Source: Flavobacteriales bacterium (GTDB taxonomy: Bacteria; Bacteroidota; Bacteroidia; Flavobacteriales_F; PHOS-HE28). From it: a DNA stretch of 64,000 bases. Below are positions 61,650 through 64,000 of this stretch, piece after piece. The DNA lies in the NCBI GenBank assembly GCA_019638115.1, contig JAHBUK010000002.1, positions 751,867 through 815,866 of the forward strand, read 5' to 3'. Position 1 is the stretch's first letter, and every line of letters starts with the position of its first letter. The notes below the pieces were generated by a model. The model saw only the letters and a program-made list of their open reading frames with translations. It was not told the origin of the DNA and did not search any database. The position numbers were made by a program, and so were the translations under genes.

Positions 61650-64000
61650 ATGAACATCGGCTCCATCAGCATCAACCGGCCCGTGCTTGCCACGGTGATC
61701 AGCATCGTGATCGTGCTGTTCGGCGCGGTGGGCTTCTCCTATCTGGGTGTGCGCGAGTTCCCCAGCGTGGACCCACCCGTGGTGACCGTTACCACCAACT
61801 ACACCGGTGCCAATGCGGACATCATGGAGAGCCAGGTGACCGAACCGTTGGAGGAGAGCATCAACGGGATCGCAGGCATCCGCAGCCTTACCAGCATCAG
61901 TGGCGACGGACGCAGCACCATCACCGTGGAATTCGAGCTGGATGTGGACATGGAAGCCGCAGCCAACGATGTGCGCGACCGCGTGGCCCGTTCCCTGCGC
62001 AACCTGCCTCCGGATGTGGACCCGCCGATCGTGGCCAAGAGCGACGCGGATGCCAACCCCATCCTCTCCATGACGATCCAGAGCGATCAGCGGAACCTGT
62101 TGGAGTTGAGCGAGATCGCCAATAACTACTTCAAGGAGCGATTGCAAACCATTCCCGGTGTGAGCGAGATCCGCATCTGGGGCGAGAAGCGCTTCAGTAT
62201 GAAGCTGATGCTCGACCCCGTGAAGATGGCCGGGCATGGCATCACGCCGAGCGATGTGCGCCAGGCCCTTGCACGCGAGAACGTGGAGTTGCCCAGCGGG
62301 CGCATTGAAGGCTACCGCACCGAACTCACCATCCGCACCCTGGGCCGCTTGGTGAGCGAAGAGGACTTCAACGACATGATCATCCGGGAGGACGCCGGCG
62401 CCACCATTCGCCTGCGCGACATCGGAGACGCCATGTTGCTGCCGGAGAACGAGCGCACGCTCCTGCGCGGGATCGGTGGCGTACCGCAAGTGGCAGTGGC
62501 CGTTACCCCACTGCCCGGAAGCAACTACATCGAGATCGCCGATGCCTTCCACGAGCGCGCCGCACAGATCAAGGCCGAACTGCCTGACGACCTGCGTTAT
62601 GTGATGGCACTGGATACCACCGTGGGCATCCGCAATGCCATAAGCGAAGTGCAGGACACCATCCTCCTCGCCTTCCTGCTGGTGGTGCTGGTGATCTTCG
62701 TTTTCCTCCGCGATTGGCGCACCACGCTCATCCCCGTGATCGCCATTCCGATCTCGCTGATCGGATCCTTCTTCGTGATGTACGCTGCTGGCTTCAGCAT
62801 CAACATCCTCACGCTGCTCGGCATCGTGCTGGCCACCGGCATCGTGGTGGATGATGCGATCGTGGTGCTGGAGAACATCTACAAGAAGATCGAGGACGGC
62901 GAAGACCCCATGCAAGCCGGCCACAAAGGCATCCGCGAGATCACCTTCGCAGTGATCTCCACCACCGTGGTGCTGGTGGCCGTGTTCCTGCCCATCGTGT
63001 TCCTGCAAGGATTGACCGGTCGCTTGTTCCGCGAATTCGGCATCGTGGTGAGCGCTGCCGTCATCATCTCATCGCTGGTCTCGCTCACCCTTACGCCCAT
63101 GCTCAGCGCGCGTTTCCTGCGCAAGCCGAAAACGCACAGCCGCTTTTTCGAGGCCACCGAACGCTTCTTCGAGCGCTTGAGCGATGCTTACGCGAACAGC
63201 CTTCAGACCTTCCTCCACAACCGCTGGATCGCGCTGGTCATCATGGCCATCAGTGCCGGCATCATCATCGGTGTCGGCAGTCAGCTGCAAAGTGAACTGG
63301 CCCCCATGGAGGACAAGAGCCGCTTCATGGTGCAGAGCACGGCCCCTGAAGGCACCAGCTTCGAGCTGATGAAGGACTACCTCTCGGACATCATCGAGAC
63401 CGTGGACACCCTGCCCGAGCGCACTTCCATCCTCAGCGTCACCAGTCCGGGTTTCGGTGGAAGCATCAGCACCAACAGCGGTTTCGTGCGCGTGGGCTTC
63501 TCCGAACCATCGGAGCGCACCCGTACGCAAGCCGAACTGGCGGACCTCATCACCGGATGGACCCAGCGCCACAACCTGGCCCGCACCTTCGTCATCCAGG
63601 AACCCACGATCGGCGGTAGTCGCCGCAGCGGATTGCCCGTGGAGTTCGTCATACAAGCACCTGATTTCGAGCGACTGCGCGCGATCATCCCCACCTTCAT
63701 GGATCGGGTGCAGCAGGACAAAACGTTCCGCGTAAGCGACCTCAACCTGAAGTTCAACAAACCCGAGCTTACCATAGAGATCGACCGCGACCGCGCGCGT
63801 GCCTTGGGCGTAAGCGTGCTGGACATCGCAGAAACGTTGCAACTCTACTTCAGCGGCCAACGCTTCGGCTACTTCATCTACAAGGGCAAACAGTACCAGG
63901 TGATCGGCCAGGCCGCACGCAACGATCGCGACGAACCACTCGATCTCAGCAGCGCTTACGTGCGCAACGACAAAGGCGAACTGGTGCAGTTGGACAACCT
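61650..64000 (+). CDS. RND family efflux pump permease, AcrB-like (partial)
   Basis: About 783 residues are visible and the frame continues past the window end. Visible in order are the N-terminal membrane helix (SINRPVLATVISIVIVLFGAVGF at 7-29), the porter loops with VDPPVVTVTTNYTGANADIMESQVTEPLEE (positions 41-70), TM helices including GIVLATGIVVDDAIVVLENI (about 393-412, with the D-D pair of the proton relay), and the second porter domain. It is an inner-membrane proton-driven exporter, the third gene after marR and the adaptor. There are no signs of decay in the visible part. The substrate class is unknown. Confidence 0.93.
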   Translation, partial: MNIGSISINRPVLATVISIVIVLFGAVGFSYLGVREFPSVDPPVVTVTTNYTGANADIMESQVTEPLEESINGIAGIRSLTSISGDGRSTITVEFELDVDMEAAANDVRDRVARSLRNLPPDVDPPIVAKSDADANPILSMTIQSDQRNLLELSEIANNYFKERLQTIPGVSEIRIWGEKRFSMKLMLDPVKMAGHGITPSDVRQALARENVELPSGRIEGYRTELTIRTLGRLVSEEDFNDMIIREDAGATIRLRDIGDAMLLPENERTLLRGIGGVPQVAVAVTPLPGSNYIEIADAFHERAAQIKAELPDDLRYVMALDTTVGIRNAISEVQDTILLAFLLVVLVIFVFLRDWRTTLIPVIAIPISLIGSFFVMYAAGFSINILTLLGIVLATGIVVDDAIVVLENIYKKIEDGEDPMQAGHKGIREITFAVISTTVVLVAVFLPIVFLQGLTGRLFREFGIVVSAAVIISSLVSLTLTPMLSARFLRKPKTHSRFFEATERFFERLSDAYANSLQTFLHNRWIALVIMAISAGIIIGVGSQLQSELAPMEDKSRFMVQSTAPEGTSFELMKDYLSDIIETVDTLPERTSILSVTSPGFGGSISTNSGFVRVGFSEPSERTRTQAELADLITGWTQRHNLARTFVIQEPTIGGSRRSGLPVEFVIQAPDFERLRAIIPTFMDRVQQDKTFRVSDLNLKFNKPELTIEIDRDRARALGVSVLDIAETLQLYFSGQRFGYFIYKGKQYQVIGQAARNDRDEPLDLSSAYVRNDKGELVQLDN

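Overview
The window is a GC-rich stretch of a Bacteroidota chromosome, most likely a Flavobacteriales-type environmental lineage (inference). Supporting signs are type IX secretion (T9SS) sorting domains and gliding-motility-type C-terminal domains on large exported proteins, DUF4397, DUF4835 and DUF5683 proteins, the Bacteroidetes cluster bamD / omega-like subunit / coaBC / DUF4835 / recN, a serine-palmitoyltransferase-like enzyme, and little sign of Shine-Dalgarno sequences. Most of the window is ordinary chromosomal core with tightly packed genes. I see no prophage, CRISPR array, rRNA or tRNA.

Layout. 1-7.8 kb: end of an unknown gene, a Nudix hydrolase and mnmD, an M42 aminopeptidase, a small membrane protein, a GNAT enzyme, a GT39-type glycosyltransferase, an S9 lipoprotein peptidase and a Cys-rich small protein. 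8-26.5 kb: exported and surface proteins (CotH/lamin-tail protein, triple DUF4397 protein, fibre-like protein, T9SS protein, 2,021-residue PKD protein), interrupted by a MerR/B12 regulator, a FAD-linked oxidase and a voltage-gated-type K+ channel. 26.6-37 kb: alpha/beta hydrolase, hutH, hisS, an AT-richer islet with one small exported protein, DUF5683, dapB, two tandem signal peptidases I, a lipoprotein and a CoA-type Nudix. 37-43 kb: a sensor adenylate cyclase encoded just behind a TPR/caspase-like protein that lacks its catalytic cysteine, then fabI. 43-52 kb: a secreted lysyl-oxidase-like protein, then recN-DUF4835-coaBC-omega-bamD on the minus strand. 52-64 kb: SPT-like enzyme, AI-2E-type permease, GNAT, a KefF/KefC-like pair, an SLC13/TrkA-C transporter, and a MarR-adaptor-RND pump operon that runs off the end.

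The most unusual signal is not a gene. Four intergenic arrays of 7- or 8-bp units (28.87, 30.28, 33.17 and 61.58 kb) each have a different unit sequence. Each ends 0-22 nt before the start codon of the downstream gene (hutH, hisS, lepB, RND pump). Three of the four are built as two opposed arms that could fold into a hairpin in the mRNA. One array also supplies the last codons and the stop codon of hisS. I know of no named element matching this. Other points worth a second look are the cysteine-less, C-terminally cut caspase homologue next to the cyclase, a CarH-like B12 regulator with a changed ligand position, a CoaBC with serine at the clamp cysteine, and the AT-richer islet flanked by a 13-bp direct repeat.
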